From Coprobacter sp. (GTDB taxonomy: Bacteria > Bacteroidota > Bacteroidia > Bacteroidales > UBA11471), in contig JAFTRN010000057.1 of the NCBI GenBank assembly GCA_017462265.1, positions 33,694 to 97,693 of the forward strand: a stretch of 64,000 bases of DNA, written 5' to 3'. A model generated the notes under the pieces. It was not told where the DNA came from. It saw only the letters and a program-made list of their open reading frames with translations, and searched no databases. Below, in pieces: positions 52,602 to 63,369 of the stretch (position 1 is its first letter; each line of letters begins with the position of its first letter). Both the position numbers and the translations under genes were made by a program.

Positions 52602-54614
52602 ATGGCTAAAACAGATATTACCCCCGAAGTGGAGGCTCAAGTACAAGAAGCCCCCAAAGCAGCTCCCGCTGCCAAAACTATAGATTCTAAAATTCCCGAA
52701 GGCCCTCTCGCAGAGAAATGGACCAACTATAAAAGCCACCAGAAATTGGTGAACCCCGCTAACAAACGTCGTCTCGACATCATCGTTGTTGGTACCGGAC
52801 TTGCCGGTGGTTCAGCCGCCGCATCGCTCGGAGAAATGGGATTCAACGTACTCAATTTCTGTATCCAAGACTCACCCCGTCGTGCTCACTCCATAGCCGC
52901 ACAGGGTGGTATCAACGCCGCCAAAAACTATCAAAACGATGGCGACAGCGTATATCGTCTTTTCTACGATACCATCAAAGGTGGTGACTATCGTGCCCGC
53001 GAAGCCAACGTACACCGTCTGGCCGAGGTATCGAACTCTATCATCGACCAATGTGTGGCACAAGGCGTACCCTTCGCTCGCGAATACGGCGGATTGCTCG
53101 ACAACCGCTCTTTCGGTGGCGCGCAGGTATCGCGAACCTTCTATGCTAAAGGTCAAACCGGTCAACAGCTCCTGCTCGGTGCCTACTCGGCCCTCAGTCG
53201 CCAAGTGAAAAAAGGTACCGTGAAATTGTTCCCGCGCCACGAGATGCTCGACCTCGTAGTAATCGACGGTCGCGCACGCGGTATCATCGCCCGTAACCTC
53301 GTGACCGGTAAAATCGAGCGCTACGCCGCACACGCCGTGGTAATCGCCACCGGTGGATATGGCAACACTTTCTTCCTCTCGACCAACGCCATGGGCTCTA
53401 ACGGCTCGGCCGCCTTGCAATGCTACAAGAAGGGAGCTTACTTTGCAAACCCCGCATTTGCCCAAATCCACCCCACTTGTATCCCCGTACACGGTGAGTT
53501 CCAATCGAAACTTACCCTCATGTCGGAGTCGCTCCGTAACGATGGTCGTATATGGGTTCCCAAGAAAAAAGAAGATGCCGAAGCTATTCGCGCAGGCAAA
53601 CTGAAACCGACCGATATCGCCGAAAACGACCGCGACTATTACTTGGAGCGTCGCTATCCCGCCTTCGGTAACTTGGTACCACGCGACGTGGCCTCTCGTG
53701 CCGCAAAAGAACGTTGTGATGCCGGTTTCGGTGTAGGCACTACCGGTCTTGCCGTATATCTCGACTTCTCGTCGGCTATCGATCGCCTGGGCGAAGATGT
53801 TGTGCGCGCACGCTATGGCAACCTGTTCCAGATGTACGAAAAAATCGTAGATGACAACCCCTACAAAACTCCTATGATGATATATCCCGCCATACACTAC
53901 ACCATGGGCGGTATATGGGTTGACTATGAGTTGAGCACCTCTATCCCCGGTCTGTTTGCCATCGGTGAAGCCAACTTCTCCGACCACGGCGCCAACCGTC
54001 TGGGTGCATCGGCTTTGATGCAAGGTCTCGCCGACGGATATTTCGTACTTCCCTACACGATACAAAATTACCTCTCTGACCAAATCACCGTACCTCGTTT
54101 CAGCACCGACCTGCCCGAGTTTGTACAAGCCGAGAAAGATGTTAATGCCCGCATCGCCAAACTGATGGCTGTCAAAGGTAATCGCTCGGTGGACTCTATC
54201 CACAAAGAACTCGGACTCATCATGTGGAACTTTGTAGGTATGGGCCGTACCAAAGAGGGTCTCGAAACCGCATTGGAGAAAATCAAAGAAGTGAAGAAAG
54301 AGTTCTGGAGCAACGTGCGTATCCCGGGCGAAGCCGATACTCTCAACGTTGAGTTGGAAAAAGCTCTCCGTCTCGCCGACTTCATCGAAATAGGTCGCTT
54401 GATGGCTCTCGATGCATTGAATCGTAACGAATCGTGCGGCGGTCACTTCCGCGAAGAATACCAAACAGAAGAGGGCGAAGCTTTGCGCCAAGACGACAAA
54501 TATATGTACGTCAGCTGCTGGGAATACCAAGGCGAAGACAAAGAGCCGGTTATGTACAAAGAAGAGCTCAAATACGAAGCTATCAAAGTACAACAACGTA
54601 ATTACAAACAATAA
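52602..54614 (+). CDS. frdA: Fumarate reductase/succinate dehydrogenase flavoprotein subunit
   Basis: The 670-residue catalytic subunit has the dinucleotide-binding motif [19 protein letters not shown] (near residue 63), the covalent FAD histidine region [16 protein letters not shown], the substrate-site motifs [11 protein letters not shown] and [18 protein letters not shown], and the capping domain in between. It carries an N-terminal extension of about 45 residues rich in Ala, Pro and Lys. It is the middle gene of frdCAB, with 26 bases before it and 17 after. A long antisense frame across it is a by-product of codon bias. Confidence 0.97.
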   Translation: MAKTDITPEVEAQVQEAPKAAPAAKTIDSKIPEGPLAEKWTNYKSHQKLVNPANKRRLDIIVVGTGLAGGSAAASLGEMGFNVLNFCIQDSPRRAHSIAAQGGINAAKNYQNDGDSVYRLFYDTIKGGDYRAREANVHRLAEVSNSIIDQCVAQGVPFAREYGGLLDNRSFGGAQVSRTFYAKGQTGQQLLLGAYSALSRQVKKGTVKLFPRHEMLDLVVIDGRARGIIARNLVTGKIERYAAHAVVIATGGYGNTFFLSTNAMGSNGSAALQCYKKGAYFANPAFAQIHPTCIPVHGEFQSKLTLMSESLRNDGRIWVPKKKEDAEAIRAGKLKPTDIAENDRDYYLERRYPAFGNLVPRDVASRAAKERCDAGFGVGTTGLAVYLDFSSAIDRLGEDVVRARYGNLFQMYEKIVDDNPYKTPMMIYPAIHYTMGGIWVDYELSTSIPGLFAIGEANFSDHGANRLGASALMQGLADGYFVLPYTIQNYLSDQITVPRFSTDLPEFVQAEKDVNARIAKLMAVKGNRSVDSIHKELGLIMWNFVGMGRTKEGLETALEKIKEVKKEFWSNVRIPGEADTLNVELEKALRLADFIEIGRLMALDALNRNESCGGHFREEYQTEEGEALRQDDKYMYVSCWEYQGEDKEPVMYKEELKYEAIKVQQRNYKQ

Positions 54615-54631
54615 TCTTACAGGCTACGATT

Positions 54632-55387
54632 ATGGAAAAAACCATTAATATAACGCTCAAAATATGGCGTCAGAGAGGCCCCAAAGAAAAAGGAGCCTTC
54701 AAAGAGTATGCGCTCAATGACATCTCTACCGACAGCTCGTTCCTCGAAATGCTCGACATTCTCAACGAACAGCTCATCAATAAAGGCGAGGAACCTGTGG
54801 TATTCGACCACGACTGCCGCGAAGGTATCTGCGGTATGTGCTCGCTCTACATCAACGGACACCCCCACGGACCCGACGAAGATGTTACCACCTGTCAGTT
54901 GCACATGCGTCGTTTCAACGATGGTGATGTAATCACGATAGAGCCGTGGCGTTCGGCCGGATTCCCTGTAATCCGCGACTTGATGGTAGATCGTGGTGCG
55001 TTCGACAAAATCATACAAGCCGGTGGTTATGTTTCGGTAAATACCGGTGGTGTGCCCGACGCCAACGCCATACCTATCCCCAAAGCCGATGCCGACGAGG
55101 CTATGGACTCGGCCAGCTGCATCGGTTGCGGTGCTTGCGTAGCGGCTTGTAAGAACGGCTCGGCCATGCTCTTCGTATCGGCCAAGGTGAGCCAACTTGC
55201 TCTCCTGCCCCAAGGTCGCGTAGAGGCAGCCAGTCGTGCAAAAGCCATGTTGGCCAAGATGGACGAACTGGGATTTGGTAACTGTACCAACACCGGTGCT
55301 TGCGAAGCCGAATGTCCCAAGAGCGTATCGATATCGAACATCGCGCGTCTCAACCGCGAGTACATCAAAGCCAAACTCAAAGACTAA
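54632..55387 (+). CDS. frdB: Fumarate reductase/succinate dehydrogenase iron-sulphur subunit
   Basis: The 251-residue subunit holds three clusters: the plant-type [2Fe-2S] ligands in [10 protein letters not shown] with a later C in TTCQLH, and the C-terminal ferredoxin-type ligands [12 protein letters not shown] and [14 protein letters not shown]. It transfers electrons between the cytochrome b and the flavin. It is the last gene of the operon and is followed by a strong terminator. Confidence 0.96.
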   Translation: MEKTINITLKIWRQRGPKEKGAFKEYALNDISTDSSFLEMLDILNEQLINKGEEPVVFDHDCREGICGMCSLYINGHPHGPDEDVTTCQLHMRRFNDGDVITIEPWRSAGFPVIRDLMVDRGAFDKIIQAGGYVSVNTGGVPDANAIPIPKADADEAMDSASCIGCGACVAACKNGSAMLFVSAKVSQLALLPQGRVEAASRAKAMLAKMDELGFGNCTNTGACEAECPKSVSISNIARLNREYIKAKLKD

Positions 55388-55405
55388 AAACACGCCTTTA
55401 TACAC

Positions 55406-55439
55406 AAGTCGCCCCGTCTCGCTTGAGACGGGGCGACTT
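55406..55439 (+). terminator. Strong terminator after the frdCAB operon
   Basis: A perfect 15-bp stem AAGTCGCCCCGTCTC/GAGACGGGGCGACTT with a 4-base loop is followed by ATTTTTC. Confidence 0.95.
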
Positions 55440-55488
55440 ATTTTTCATTATTGGTGTTTGATGAAATGATTGGCTCTCTCATGGCTAT

Positions 55489-56658
55489 TTATCGTCGCGT
55501 ACCGATAGCCAAGAAACGACGTCGAAGCCACTCTCTTACCGGAGTATCATACAATTTAAGACAAGCGTAAGCTATTGCCACTACCAATATATATAATCCC
55601 ACCGCAACACAAATATGTGTACCGATAGGTGCGTCTTTATGATCGGCAACCCATTTCATGTGTACATATATCCAGGGATAGTGTGTAATATAAAGCGGAT
55701 AAGAGATTTCGCCCAAGAAATTGCATATACGTACCGAACGAGCACCCGACACCCTGCTACCCGCACCCATCATCACAATAAGCGGAAATAGTACGAGTAT
55801 GGCCACGACATTATACACACCATCGGCCCAACGATAGGCCTCACCTCCTATGTGAGGGACTACCAATATCATGGTAATAAGTAGCGAACACCACCAGAAG
55901 CCGGCTTGTACCTTAATATACTTGCCGAGGCGGGATATTAACAATCCCACAAAAAACGGATAGAGCAGGCGAGCCAGTCCTATATATAGTTGGTCGGACG
56001 ACAAGCCGAAGCCTCCTATCACGGTATATTTTGCATAGTCCCGCACATCGAGTAACCCAAAGACATCAAGATTCAAAGCCACATCGACCGTAAGAAATGC
56101 CGACAACAAGACAAATACATATAGTAGCACATTGGAGAAACGGCGTATCACCAACGCGTAAAGCAAATTGGCAATATACTCCCAGGTGAGCGACCACGAA
56201 GCACCATTCAATGAGTTCATCTCGCTCCAGCCACGAATATCCATCGATGGGGGAGTGGGTATCATCAGGCAGCCCAGTAGGGTGATAAGCAGCATTTTCC
56301 AGCATGGTGTCTGCATCACAAGATTAAATATCGGCGCATCGCTGAAATAAAATAATATCGCACCTATAAGGGTACCCATAATGAGCATAGGGTGCAACCG
56401 TACCAATCGTCGTTTGAAAAAATCCCATAAACTCATCTTATTCCATCTGTCATCATAAGCATAGCCCACCACAAAACCCGAAAGCACAAAAAAGAAATCC
56501 ACGGCCAAATAGCCGTGATTCAGTATCTGATACATCGGTCCGGGTGAATAGGTCTCAAAAAGATGGAAAGCCACAACAATCATTGCCGCCACTCCGCGCA
56601 ATCCGTCCAAAATCTCATAGCGAGGTTTCGACGCAAGATACATTTCCGATTTACTCAT
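55489..56658 (-). CDS. Acyltransferase 3 (OafA/NodX) family membrane protein
   Basis: The 389-residue protein has about ten membrane spans and the family's N-terminal motif ILDGLRGVAAMIVVAFHLFE (residues 16-35) with the essential histidine, plus LSGFVVGY and the arginine-rich loop FKRRLVRLHPM. These enzymes acylate sugars of surface polysaccharides or peptidoglycan. No glycan-synthesis genes are adjacent. The start codon lies only 6 bases from the left end of the 336-bp inverted-repeat element, so its promoter and leader must lie in or beyond that element. Confidence 0.9.
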   Translation of the reverse strand: MSKSEMYLASKPRYEILDGLRGVAAMIVVAFHLFETYSPGPMYQILNHGYLAVDFFFVLSGFVVGYAYDDRWNKMSLWDFFKRRLVRLHPMLIMGTLIGAILFYFSDAPIFNLVMQTPCWKMLLITLLGCLMIPTPPSMDIRGWSEMNSLNGASWSLTWEYIANLLYALVIRRFSNVLLYVFVLLSAFLTVDVALNLDVFGLLDVRDYAKYTVIGGFGLSSDQLYIGLARLLYPFFVGLLISRLGKYIKVQAGFWWCSLLITMILVVPHIGGEAYRWADGVYNVVAILVLFPLIVMMGAGSRVSGARSVRICNFLGEISYPLYITHYPWIYVHMKWVADHKDAPIGTHICVAVGLYILVVAIAYACLKLYDTPVREWLRRRFLAIGTRR

Positions 56659-56664
56659 AGTTTT

Positions 56665-57000
56665 AGAAGCTGTTTAAATTTTATTTTTAGAAGATAGGCT
56701 GCACTCGCTTTGCAATTTGTAAACAAGTTTACATTGCGCTCGTTGGCACTATCTTTCGAGATTATTTAAGAGGTATTTTGGAATGAATTTTTCATCAAAA
56801 TGCGCAGGGAATAGCGGGCAAATACTCGATAAGCGAGAGCAGAACCATACTTGTATGGGTTATGCCGAGCGTGAGAGTATTCTATTGCATAAATTTCCAA
56901 GTTTTTTGATGAAAAAGGCAGCCAAAAGAGCCTTAAAGAAGCCGAAACTTTGTTTTTTGAAGCCGTAATAATTTTTTCAAGAAAATTTTAAACAGCTTCT
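56665..57000 (+). mobile_element. 336-bp inverted-repeat element, family 1, full-length form (copy C)
   Basis: The ends are AGAAGCTGTTTAAA and TTTAAACAGCTTCT, a perfect 14-bp terminal inverted repeat. Inside are a smaller palindrome TTGTAAACAAGTTTACA (56718-56734), a 64-bp module (56820-56883) that recurs near the window end (63879-63942) and the right-hand core shared with the 83-84-bp short forms. Short forms equal this copy minus its internal ~250 bp, a pattern typical of miniature inverted-repeat elements. It contains a 61-codon open frame that I do not regard as a gene. No target duplication is obvious. Confidence 0.8.
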
Positions 57001-57194
57001 AAGTATTTACTCCATTTCAATAGTCGTTTCAATTCTGTCCCGACATACAAAGGAACATATTATAGCCCGATAAACACACCTATAATCTCTTATTTTTTTG
57101 ACAATATTGCGGAACCTCAGACCACAATAACACGATTACGTCACTCAGTCGCAACATTTCTCTACCGCGGGGACGGTATATCGGTAATTTGTCG

Positions 57195-57202
57195 TATATT
57201 TG
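57195..57202 (+). promoter_or_regulatory. -7 promoter element for the THUMP methyltransferase gene
   Basis: TATATTTG matches TAnnTTTG, 67 bases before the start codon. A TTTG lies too close (57188-57191) to act as -33 box. Confidence 0.45.
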
Positions 57203-57269
57203 CTTGCTTGAATAGCTATATCCCGATGCGACTAACGATTTCGCATCGATTACATAACGACAACTTCTA

Positions 57270-58892
57270 ATGCAACGCGAAACATTCACACTCGTAGCCA
57301 AGACTTTTCAAGGGCTTGAAGAGGTCTTAGCCAATGAAATCGCCACTCTCGGAGGAGAGAACATAGAGATAGGTAAACGCATGGTATCGTTTACCGGCGA
57401 TAAAGAACTGCTCTACAAGACCAATCTGCATTGCCGCACGGCTCTGCGCATACTGAAACCCATATACACGTTCACGGCTACCGATACCGACGACTTGTAC
57501 GAAGAGATTAAGGCCTTTGACTGGTCGCAATATCTCACCCCCGATATGACATTCTCTATCGACCCGGTCGTTTATTCCGACGAATTTAAGCACTCCAAGT
57601 TTGTGACTTATAGAGCAAAAGACGCTATTGCCGACCATTTCCGCGAGAAATGTGACAAACGTCCGTCGGTGAGACTGAGCGGAGCCGATATACTCATCAA
57701 TCTGCACATCAACGGTACTACCTGCACCCTGTCGCTCGACAGCTCGGGCGAATCTCTGCACAAGCGCGGATACAGGGTGGCACAGACCGAAGCTCCACTC
57801 AACGAAGTATTGGCTGCCGGTCTGTTGCTATTGGCCGGTTGGGACGGCAGCAAGGACTTCTACGATCCCATGTGCGGCTCGGGTACACTGCTCATAGAGG
57901 CGGCACTCATCGCCACCGGCACACCTGCAGGCATCTATCGTACCGACTTCGCTTTCAAGCATTGGAACGACTACGACGAGGAGCTGTTCGACACACTCTA
58001 TAACGACGACAGCGGCGAACACGACTTCACCCACAAAATATATGGTAGCGACATCTCACCCAAAGCCGTGGAAATAGCCACCGCAAACATAAAAAGTGCC
58101 GGTATGAGCCGCCACATCGATATATGCGTGAAACCGATACAACAATATGCCGAGGGCGAAATCGCTCCCGGTGGATTGCTCGTTACCAACCCGCCCTACG
58201 GCGAACGCATCACCAGCGACGACCTCATGGGGCTGTACGAAATGATAGGCAAGCAGTTGAAATTTGTGTTCAAAGGTTTCGAGGCTTGGGTTATCAGCTA
58301 TCGCAACGAATGTTTCGACCACATAGGTCTGAAAGCCTCGGCCCGCCTGCCCATGATGAACGGCGCGCTCGAATGTGAATATCGTAAATTCGAGATTTTC
58401 GATGGAAAATACAGCGACTTCAAACGCGAAACCGGAGGTTTCAAACGCGAGGAGAATGACGACAAACCCTCATTCCAACGCAAAGACTTGAAGGAGAACG
58501 CCCGTAAAGCACGGGGTGGAAAGCGCGTATTTGACGCCCGCAAAGAAAAGGGCAGTGAGGAGAGAGGCGACTACCGCAAACGCGAAAACAGATTCGGCGA
58601 CCAAGAAAGGCAGAAACCGCGATTTGATCGAAAAAACTTCGACAGAAGCACCGAGAAAGAGGGCGGAAAATATGACGAGCGTCGCGTGTCGAAAGAGGAA
58701 ATCATCGCCAACAACCAACAATTCACGGCAGCTTACGACCTCGACGACGAGATAAAAATAGGTAAATATCGCCGATTCCGTCTGCACGGCGACGAGGCCG
58801 TTCGCACTTACGTCAAAGGTCGCAAACCCTCTATCGGAGAGAAGAAAGAGAAGCCGGCACCGCGTCGGAACAAACGTGACAATAAAAAATAA
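57270..58892 (+). CDS. THUMP-domain class I SAM-dependent rRNA methyltransferase (RlmL N-terminal-type)
   Basis: The 540-residue protein has an N-terminal ferredoxin-like/THUMP region (about 1-160), a Rossmann methyltransferase domain with DPMCGSGTLLIEAA (near 200) and the amino-methylase motif NPPYGERI (near 306), matching enzymes that make m2G in 23S rRNA. Residues about 380-540 are an added low-complexity tail dominated by Lys, Arg, Glu, Asp and Gly (for example KREENDDKPSFQRKD, KENARKARGGKRVFD), predicted disordered and RNA-binding-like. DPP IV follows after 6 bases. Confidence 0.92.
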   Translation: MQRETFTLVAKTFQGLEEVLANEIATLGGENIEIGKRMVSFTGDKELLYKTNLHCRTALRILKPIYTFTATDTDDLYEEIKAFDWSQYLTPDMTFSIDPVVYSDEFKHSKFVTYRAKDAIADHFREKCDKRPSVRLSGADILINLHINGTTCTLSLDSSGESLHKRGYRVAQTEAPLNEVLAAGLLLLAGWDGSKDFYDPMCGSGTLLIEAALIATGTPAGIYRTDFAFKHWNDYDEELFDTLYNDDSGEHDFTHKIYGSDISPKAVEIATANIKSAGMSRHIDICVKPIQQYAEGEIAPGGLLVTNPPYGERITSDDLMGLYEMIGKQLKFVFKGFEAWVISYRNECFDHIGLKASARLPMMNGALECEYRKFEIFDGKYSDFKRETGGFKREENDDKPSFQRKDLKENARKARGGKRVFDARKEKGSEERGDYRKRENRFGDQERQKPRFDRKNFDRSTEKEGGKYDERRVSKEEIIANNQQFTAAYDLDDEIKIGKYRRFRLHGDEAVRTYVKGRKPSIGEKKEKPAPRRNKRDNKK

Positions 58893-58898
58893 TCAGCC

Positions 58899-61052
58899 AT
58901 GAAATTTCGTATCATAGTATTGCTGACACTCATTACAGCCATGACAGCCGCATCACAAGAAAAGAGATTGACCGCCCAAGATGTGATACCCGGCGGGAAA
59001 AATTATGCCCGATTTACCCCTAAATCTCTGCGACAACTCACCCTGGCCGGCGACAACTACGTATATCGTCGCGGCGACACATTGCTCATCACGCGTCCCG
59101 GTAGCGACAAACCTCGCACCTGGGTTACCCTCGATATGGTGAATACCGCCCTCGAAAAGGCCGGCTTGAAATCACTCAAGTCTCTACCCGGCGTCTCCGT
59201 AGAGGAAAGTGATGGCACTATTCGCCTCTATTTCTCGGCTCATTCGGGTGTAAACCTCTATAATCCCGCAACGGGCGAAATCGAATTTCGTATTCCCTAC
59301 CTCCAAGGCGACAGCGACTTCGCTTTCGAACCGCAACAAAAACGATTGGGTGTAACACATGGTAGAGATTTCGTCGTAATCGATAGTGAAGGACATCGCA
59401 CTATTGTAGGCCACGACGACAACGACCAGATATGTTTCGGGGCCTCGGACGTACACCGCAACGAGTTTGGCATACACAGCGGTATATTCTGGTCGCCTGC
59501 CGGTAACGCCGTAGCTTTCTACCGCATGGACGAGAGCAACGTGACCGATTACCCTCTCGTAGATATTTCGACCCGTACTGCCACGCTCAAAAACGACAAG
59601 TACCCCATGGCCGGTATGAGCAGCCACGAGGTGAAAGTGGGCATATACCACACCGGCTCGGGCGATACGCTCTATCTGCGCACCCCGGGGGCCAAAGACC
59701 AATACCTCACCAATATCGCTTGGTCGCCCGACGAGAAACACATATATCTGCAACGGCTCAATCGTGCGCAAGACACCTGCCACAATGAAGTGTACGATGC
59801 CGCGACAGGCCGACTGATACGCACGCTCTTTGTCGAGACCTCCGATAAATATTTCGAGCCGCAACACCCGGTATTCTTTCTCCCGGGACACGACGACAAA
59901 TTTGTACATTTTTCCCGTCGCAACGGCTACCATCACCTCTACCTCTACAATACCGAAGGGAAATTGCTGAAACAGCTTACCGACGGCGAATGGGAAGTAC
60001 TATCGGCACAGCCATCGCCCGATGGGAAATCAATATTCATCACCTCGACCGAGGCCTCACCTCTCGAAGTGAATCTGTATAAGGTGTCGGTATCGACCGG
60101 CAAACGCACCCGCCTCACCCCGCAACCGGGCGTACACAACACACAAATCAGCACCTCGGGCCGTTACATACTCGATGTATATAGCAACCACGAGACACCT
60201 CGTGTGATACAGCTGATACGCAGTTCCAACGGCAAATCGGAAACCCTCCTCACCGCCCCCAATCCCTACGAGGGCTATGCCGCACCAAGCGTTGTCAGTG
60301 GCACTATCAAGGCCGCCGATGGTGTGACCGACCTCTATTACCGGGTAACCCGTCCGCCCCACTTCGATGCCGGAAAGAAATACCCAGTCATCGTCTATGT
60401 ATATGGTGGTCCGCACGCCCAAATGGTAACCGACCGCTGGCTCTGGGGCGCATCGGGCAATGATATGATGATGGCCAATCGCGGATACGTGGTATTCACC
60501 CTCGACAATCGAGGCTCGGCCAATCGCGGATTGCCTTTCGAGTCGGTAATATACCGCAATCTCGGCGTGAACGAGATGGAGGACCAGATGTGTGGTGTGA
60601 AATGGCTGCTCGACCAACCCTGGTGCGACGCCGAGCGCATAGGTGTACACGGCTGGAGCTACGGCGGATTCATGACCACCAACCTGATGCTCAACCACGG
60701 CGACATATTCAAGGTGGGTGTGGCCGGTGGTGCCGTCATCGACTGGAAATACTACGAAGTAATGTATGGCGAACGCTATATGGACACCCCGCAAGAGAAT
60801 CCCGAAGGCTATAAGGACAGTAACCTCTGCGAAAAAGCCGGAAATCTGCAAGGGCACCTCTTGCTCGTGCACTGCGACACCGACCCGGTAGTGGTGTGGC
60901 AGCACACGCTCTCGTTCTTGAAAAGTTGTATCAAAGCCGGTACATATCCCGATTATTTCGTCTATCCGGGACACGGGCACAACGTCATAGGCCCTGAGCG
61001 AGTACATCTCTACGAAAAAATCACACGCTACTTCGACGATTATCTGAAATAG
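58899..61052 (+). CDS. S9 family prolyl dipeptidyl peptidase (DPP IV-like)
   Basis: The 717-residue exported enzyme has a signal peptide (to about residue 20, AASQ), an eight-bladed beta-propeller (about 30-460) containing the Glu-rich DES(N) region FYRMDESNVTDYP, and an alpha/beta hydrolase domain with the nucleophile in GWSYGGF (near residue 586), Asp in HCDTDPVV and His in GHGHNVIG. DPP IV removes Xaa-Pro dipeptides from peptides, here in the periplasm or at the surface for peptide nutrition. It is 6 bases after the methyltransferase gene and 46 before purD. Confidence 0.94.
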   Translation: MKFRIIVLLTLITAMTAASQEKRLTAQDVIPGGKNYARFTPKSLRQLTLAGDNYVYRRGDTLLITRPGSDKPRTWVTLDMVNTALEKAGLKSLKSLPGVSVEESDGTIRLYFSAHSGVNLYNPATGEIEFRIPYLQGDSDFAFEPQQKRLGVTHGRDFVVIDSEGHRTIVGHDDNDQICFGASDVHRNEFGIHSGIFWSPAGNAVAFYRMDESNVTDYPLVDISTRTATLKNDKYPMAGMSSHEVKVGIYHTGSGDTLYLRTPGAKDQYLTNIAWSPDEKHIYLQRLNRAQDTCHNEVYDAATGRLIRTLFVETSDKYFEPQHPVFFLPGHDDKFVHFSRRNGYHHLYLYNTEGKLLKQLTDGEWEVLSAQPSPDGKSIFITSTEASPLEVNLYKVSVSTGKRTRLTPQPGVHNTQISTSGRYILDVYSNHETPRVIQLIRSSNGKSETLLTAPNPYEGYAAPSVVSGTIKAADGVTDLYYRVTRPPHFDAGKKYPVIVYVYGGPHAQMVTDRWLWGASGNDMMMANRGYVVFTLDNRGSANRGLPFESVIYRNLGVNEMEDQMCGVKWLLDQPWCDAERIGVHGWSYGGFMTTNLMLNHGDIFKVGVAGGAVIDWKYYEVMYGERYMDTPQENPEGYKDSNLCEKAGNLQGHLLLVHCDTDPVVVWQHTLSFLKSCIKAGTYPDYFVYPGHGHNVIGPERVHLYEKITRYFDDYLK

Positions 61053-61098
61053 GCCATAAGCCTCTATCTACATAAAAAAACAAAAACAACATATCGCT

Positions 61099-62367
61099 AT
61101 GAATATATTGCTATTAGGCTCGGGCGGACGTGAAAACGCCCTTGCATGGAAAATAAGCCAAAGTGCAAAAGTAGAGCACCTGTATATCGCTCCGGGAAAT
61201 GCCGGAACCAACCGTGTAGGTACGAATGTAGCCATATCGGCCACCGACTTCCCCGCCATTCGGGAATTTGCCCTCTCTCACGCCATCGACATGGTGGTGG
61301 TCGGCCCCGAAGACCCCTTGGTAAAAGGGGTGTATGACTACTTCAGCAGCACCTCCGAATTGTCGCATATTCCGGTCATAGGCCCCTCGGCCGAAGGTGC
61401 CCGCCTCGAAGGCAGCAAAGACTTCGCCAAAGCCTTCATGATGCGCCACAACATACCCACCGCGCGCTACGCCAGCTTCACCGCCGAAAACATCGACGAT
61501 GCCTACCGATTCCTCGAAAGCCTCGAAGCCCCCTATGTGCTCAAAGCCGATGGCCTTGCAGCCGGAAAAGGAGTGTTGATACTCCCCACACTCGAAGAGG
61601 CCAAAGCCGAATTGAAAGAGATGCTCTCGGGCATGTTTGGCGATGCCAGTCGCACGGTAGTCATCGAAGAGTTCCTCTCGGGTATCGAATGTTCGGTATT
61701 CGTACTCACCGACGGCAACAGCTACAAGATATTACCCGAAGCCAAAGACTACAAACGTATAGGCGAAGGTGATACCGGGCTGAATACCGGCGGTATGGGA
61801 GCCGTTTCGCCTGTTCCTTTTGCCGACGAGACTTTCATGAAGAAAGTGGAAGAACGCATCGTGATACCCACCGTCGATGGCCTCAAAGCCGAGGGTATCG
61901 ATTACAAGGGTTTCATCTTCCTCGGGTTGATAAAAGTAGGTAACGAACCGATGGTCATAGAGTATAACGTGCGCATGGGCGACCCCGAAACCGAGGTGGT
62001 AATGTTGCGTATCAAGAGCGACCTCGTAGATTTGCTCGAAGGCGTGGCCCAAGGCAACCTGAAAGAGCGTGTACTCGAAGTCGATGAACGTGCAGCCGTG
62101 ACGGTCATGTTGGTATCGGGAGGCTATCCCGGGGCCTACGAGAAAGGCAAAATCATCTCCGGCCTCGACACTGTGACCGACAGCATCGTGTTCCACGCCG
62201 GTACCACCGAGAAAGATGGCCGCGTCGTGACCAATGGCGGACGTGTAATCGCCGTAAGCTCATACGGAACCGACAAAGCCGACGCCTTGGCCCGTTCTTT
62301 TGCCAATGCGTCGAAGATCGACTTTGAAAAGAAATATTTCCGTTCCGACATCGGATTCGATTTATAA
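61099..62367 (+). CDS. purD: Phosphoribosylamine--glycine ligase
   Basis: The 422-residue ATP-grasp enzyme makes glycinamide ribonucleotide in purine synthesis. [15 protein letters not shown] at the start, the ATP-grasp core ([25 protein letters not shown]), [12 protein letters not shown] and [15 protein letters not shown] are intact. It is monofunctional, without PurN/PurM fusion. Its stop codon overlaps by one base a 12-base fragment AGAAGCTGTTTA of the family 1 repeat. Confidence 0.96.
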   Translation: MNILLLGSGGRENALAWKISQSAKVEHLYIAPGNAGTNRVGTNVAISATDFPAIREFALSHAIDMVVVGPEDPLVKGVYDYFSSTSELSHIPVIGPSAEGARLEGSKDFAKAFMMRHNIPTARYASFTAENIDDAYRFLESLEAPYVLKADGLAAGKGVLILPTLEEAKAELKEMLSGMFGDASRTVVIEEFLSGIECSVFVLTDGNSYKILPEAKDYKRIGEGDTGLNTGGMGAVSPVPFADETFMKKVEERIVIPTVDGLKAEGIDYKGFIFLGLIKVGNEPMVIEYNVRMGDPETEVVMLRIKSDLVDLLEGVAQGNLKERVLEVDERAAVTVMLVSGGYPGAYEKGKIISGLDTVTDSIVFHAGTTEKDGRVVTNGGRVIAVSSYGTDKADALARSFANASKIDFEKKYFRSDIGFDL

Positions 62368-62378
62368 GAAGCTGTTTA
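62367..62378 (+). repeat. Terminal fragment of a family 1 inverted-repeat element
   Basis: AGAAGCTGTTTA equals the first 12 bases of the full-length copy at 56665 and abuts the purD stop codon, as copy D abuts the HAD stop codon. Only the end is present, so chance cannot be excluded. Confidence 0.45.
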
Positions 62379-62394
62379 GGAAATAGACTTTACC

Positions 62395-63369
62395 ATGGTA
62401 ACTCTTTCCGTATCGAAAATTGCCGACAGCAAAGCCTTTGCCTTTTCCCTCAGGGGTATTGCCTTGCTGTCGGCAATCGTTGCCATCATCTTCCATCAAT
62501 CACCGACCTACGACATTCCTTTTCTACCCCTTGTCTCGTGGAATGACAGCTATATACGCCTGCTCTACGGAGGGATAAACCTCACGGCCCTGTTCCTATG
62601 TTGTTTGCTGTTGGAACGTCTCAACCACACTCATACCGTGATGCAACAACGCACGCGGCTACCCATTACGTTGTTACTTGTCTTTAATTGTTTCAACCCC
62701 GATATTATCACCACTTTCAGTTCCGGAACTATACTCTCGCCGATACTCCTGCTGATGATTTACCGGCTCTATGGCACCTATCAAGGCGAGGGACAATATG
62801 CCGCATACAGCATCGGTCTGCTCTCGGTCATTGGCGCGATTATCTTCCCGCCATTCTTGTTACTTGCCCTACCATTCGGCCTGGGATTTCTCTATATGCG
62901 CTCTACCGGGTGGCGCACCACTACGGCGTTTATACTGGGTATCGTATCTATTCTATGGCTCATTTTCTGCGCCTATATCCTGCTCGACTTCACCTACACT
63001 CCCTCTCTTGCCGAACTATTTCCTTTCACGACTTTCACCCTCTATGAGCCTATCGCCCACGATAGAATGTCCTATTTCATAGCGATAGCCGTTATAGGGT
63101 TGTGTTGTGTCGTCAGCGCTACCTATTTCTTCTCCCGCCACAAAATAAGGATATGGCTCTACAACCGATTCATGGTATTGCTCACGATATGCCTACTGAT
63201 TATTGCCGGACTCGACTGCGATAATGTGAAACATTACACCCCGCTATTAAACGTCATAGGCGCCCTATCGGCCTCGAACTTCTTCTTGCACACCCGCAAT
63301 CGCTACGCCTTCTATATCATCGGCATTATAATCATCGGTTATATCACATTATATATATGGAATTTCTAA
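62395..63369 (+). CDS. Hypothetical polytopic membrane protein (DUF6427-like)
   Basis: The 324-residue protein has nine or ten predicted membrane spans and short loops, with a conserved-looking FNCFNPDIITTFSSG segment near residue 105. I do not recognise a characterised family; size and topology resemble Bacteroidota DUF6427 proteins, which lack a known function. It overlaps the next gene by 13 bases and so is translated with it. Confidence 0.72.
   Translation: MVTLSVSKIADSKAFAFSLRGIALLSAIVAIIFHQSPTYDIPFLPLVSWNDSYIRLLYGGINLTALFLCCLLLERLNHTHTVMQQRTRLPITLLLVFNCFNPDIITTFSSGTILSPILLLMIYRLYGTYQGEGQYAAYSIGLLSVIGAIIFPPFLLLALPFGLGFLYMRSTGWRTTTAFILGIVSILWLIFCAYILLDFTYTPSLAELFPFTTFTLYEPIAHDRMSYFIAIAVIGLCCVVSATYFFSRHKIRIWLYNRFMVLLTICLLIIAGLDCDNVKHYTPLLNVIGALSASNFFLHTRNRYAFYIIGIIIIGYITLYIWNF

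Noticed and set aside
52872..54611. 579-codon open frame antisense to frdA
   Set aside because: It lies entirely opposite a well-supported flavoprotein gene and its translation shows no family features; regular codon use in frdA keeps the antisense frame open.
56783..56968. 61-codon frame inside the 336-bp inverted-repeat element
   Set aside because: It spans palindromic repeat modules that recur elsewhere inverted or deleted, so it is better explained as repeat DNA than as a gene.
57260..57268. ACAACTTCT just before the methyltransferase start codon as another family 1 relic
   Set aside because: Only nine bases match the repeat end, too short to separate from chance.
60057..61007. 316-codon frame antisense to the DPP IV hydrolase domain
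   Set aside because: It lies opposite intact catalytic motifs and has no independent support.
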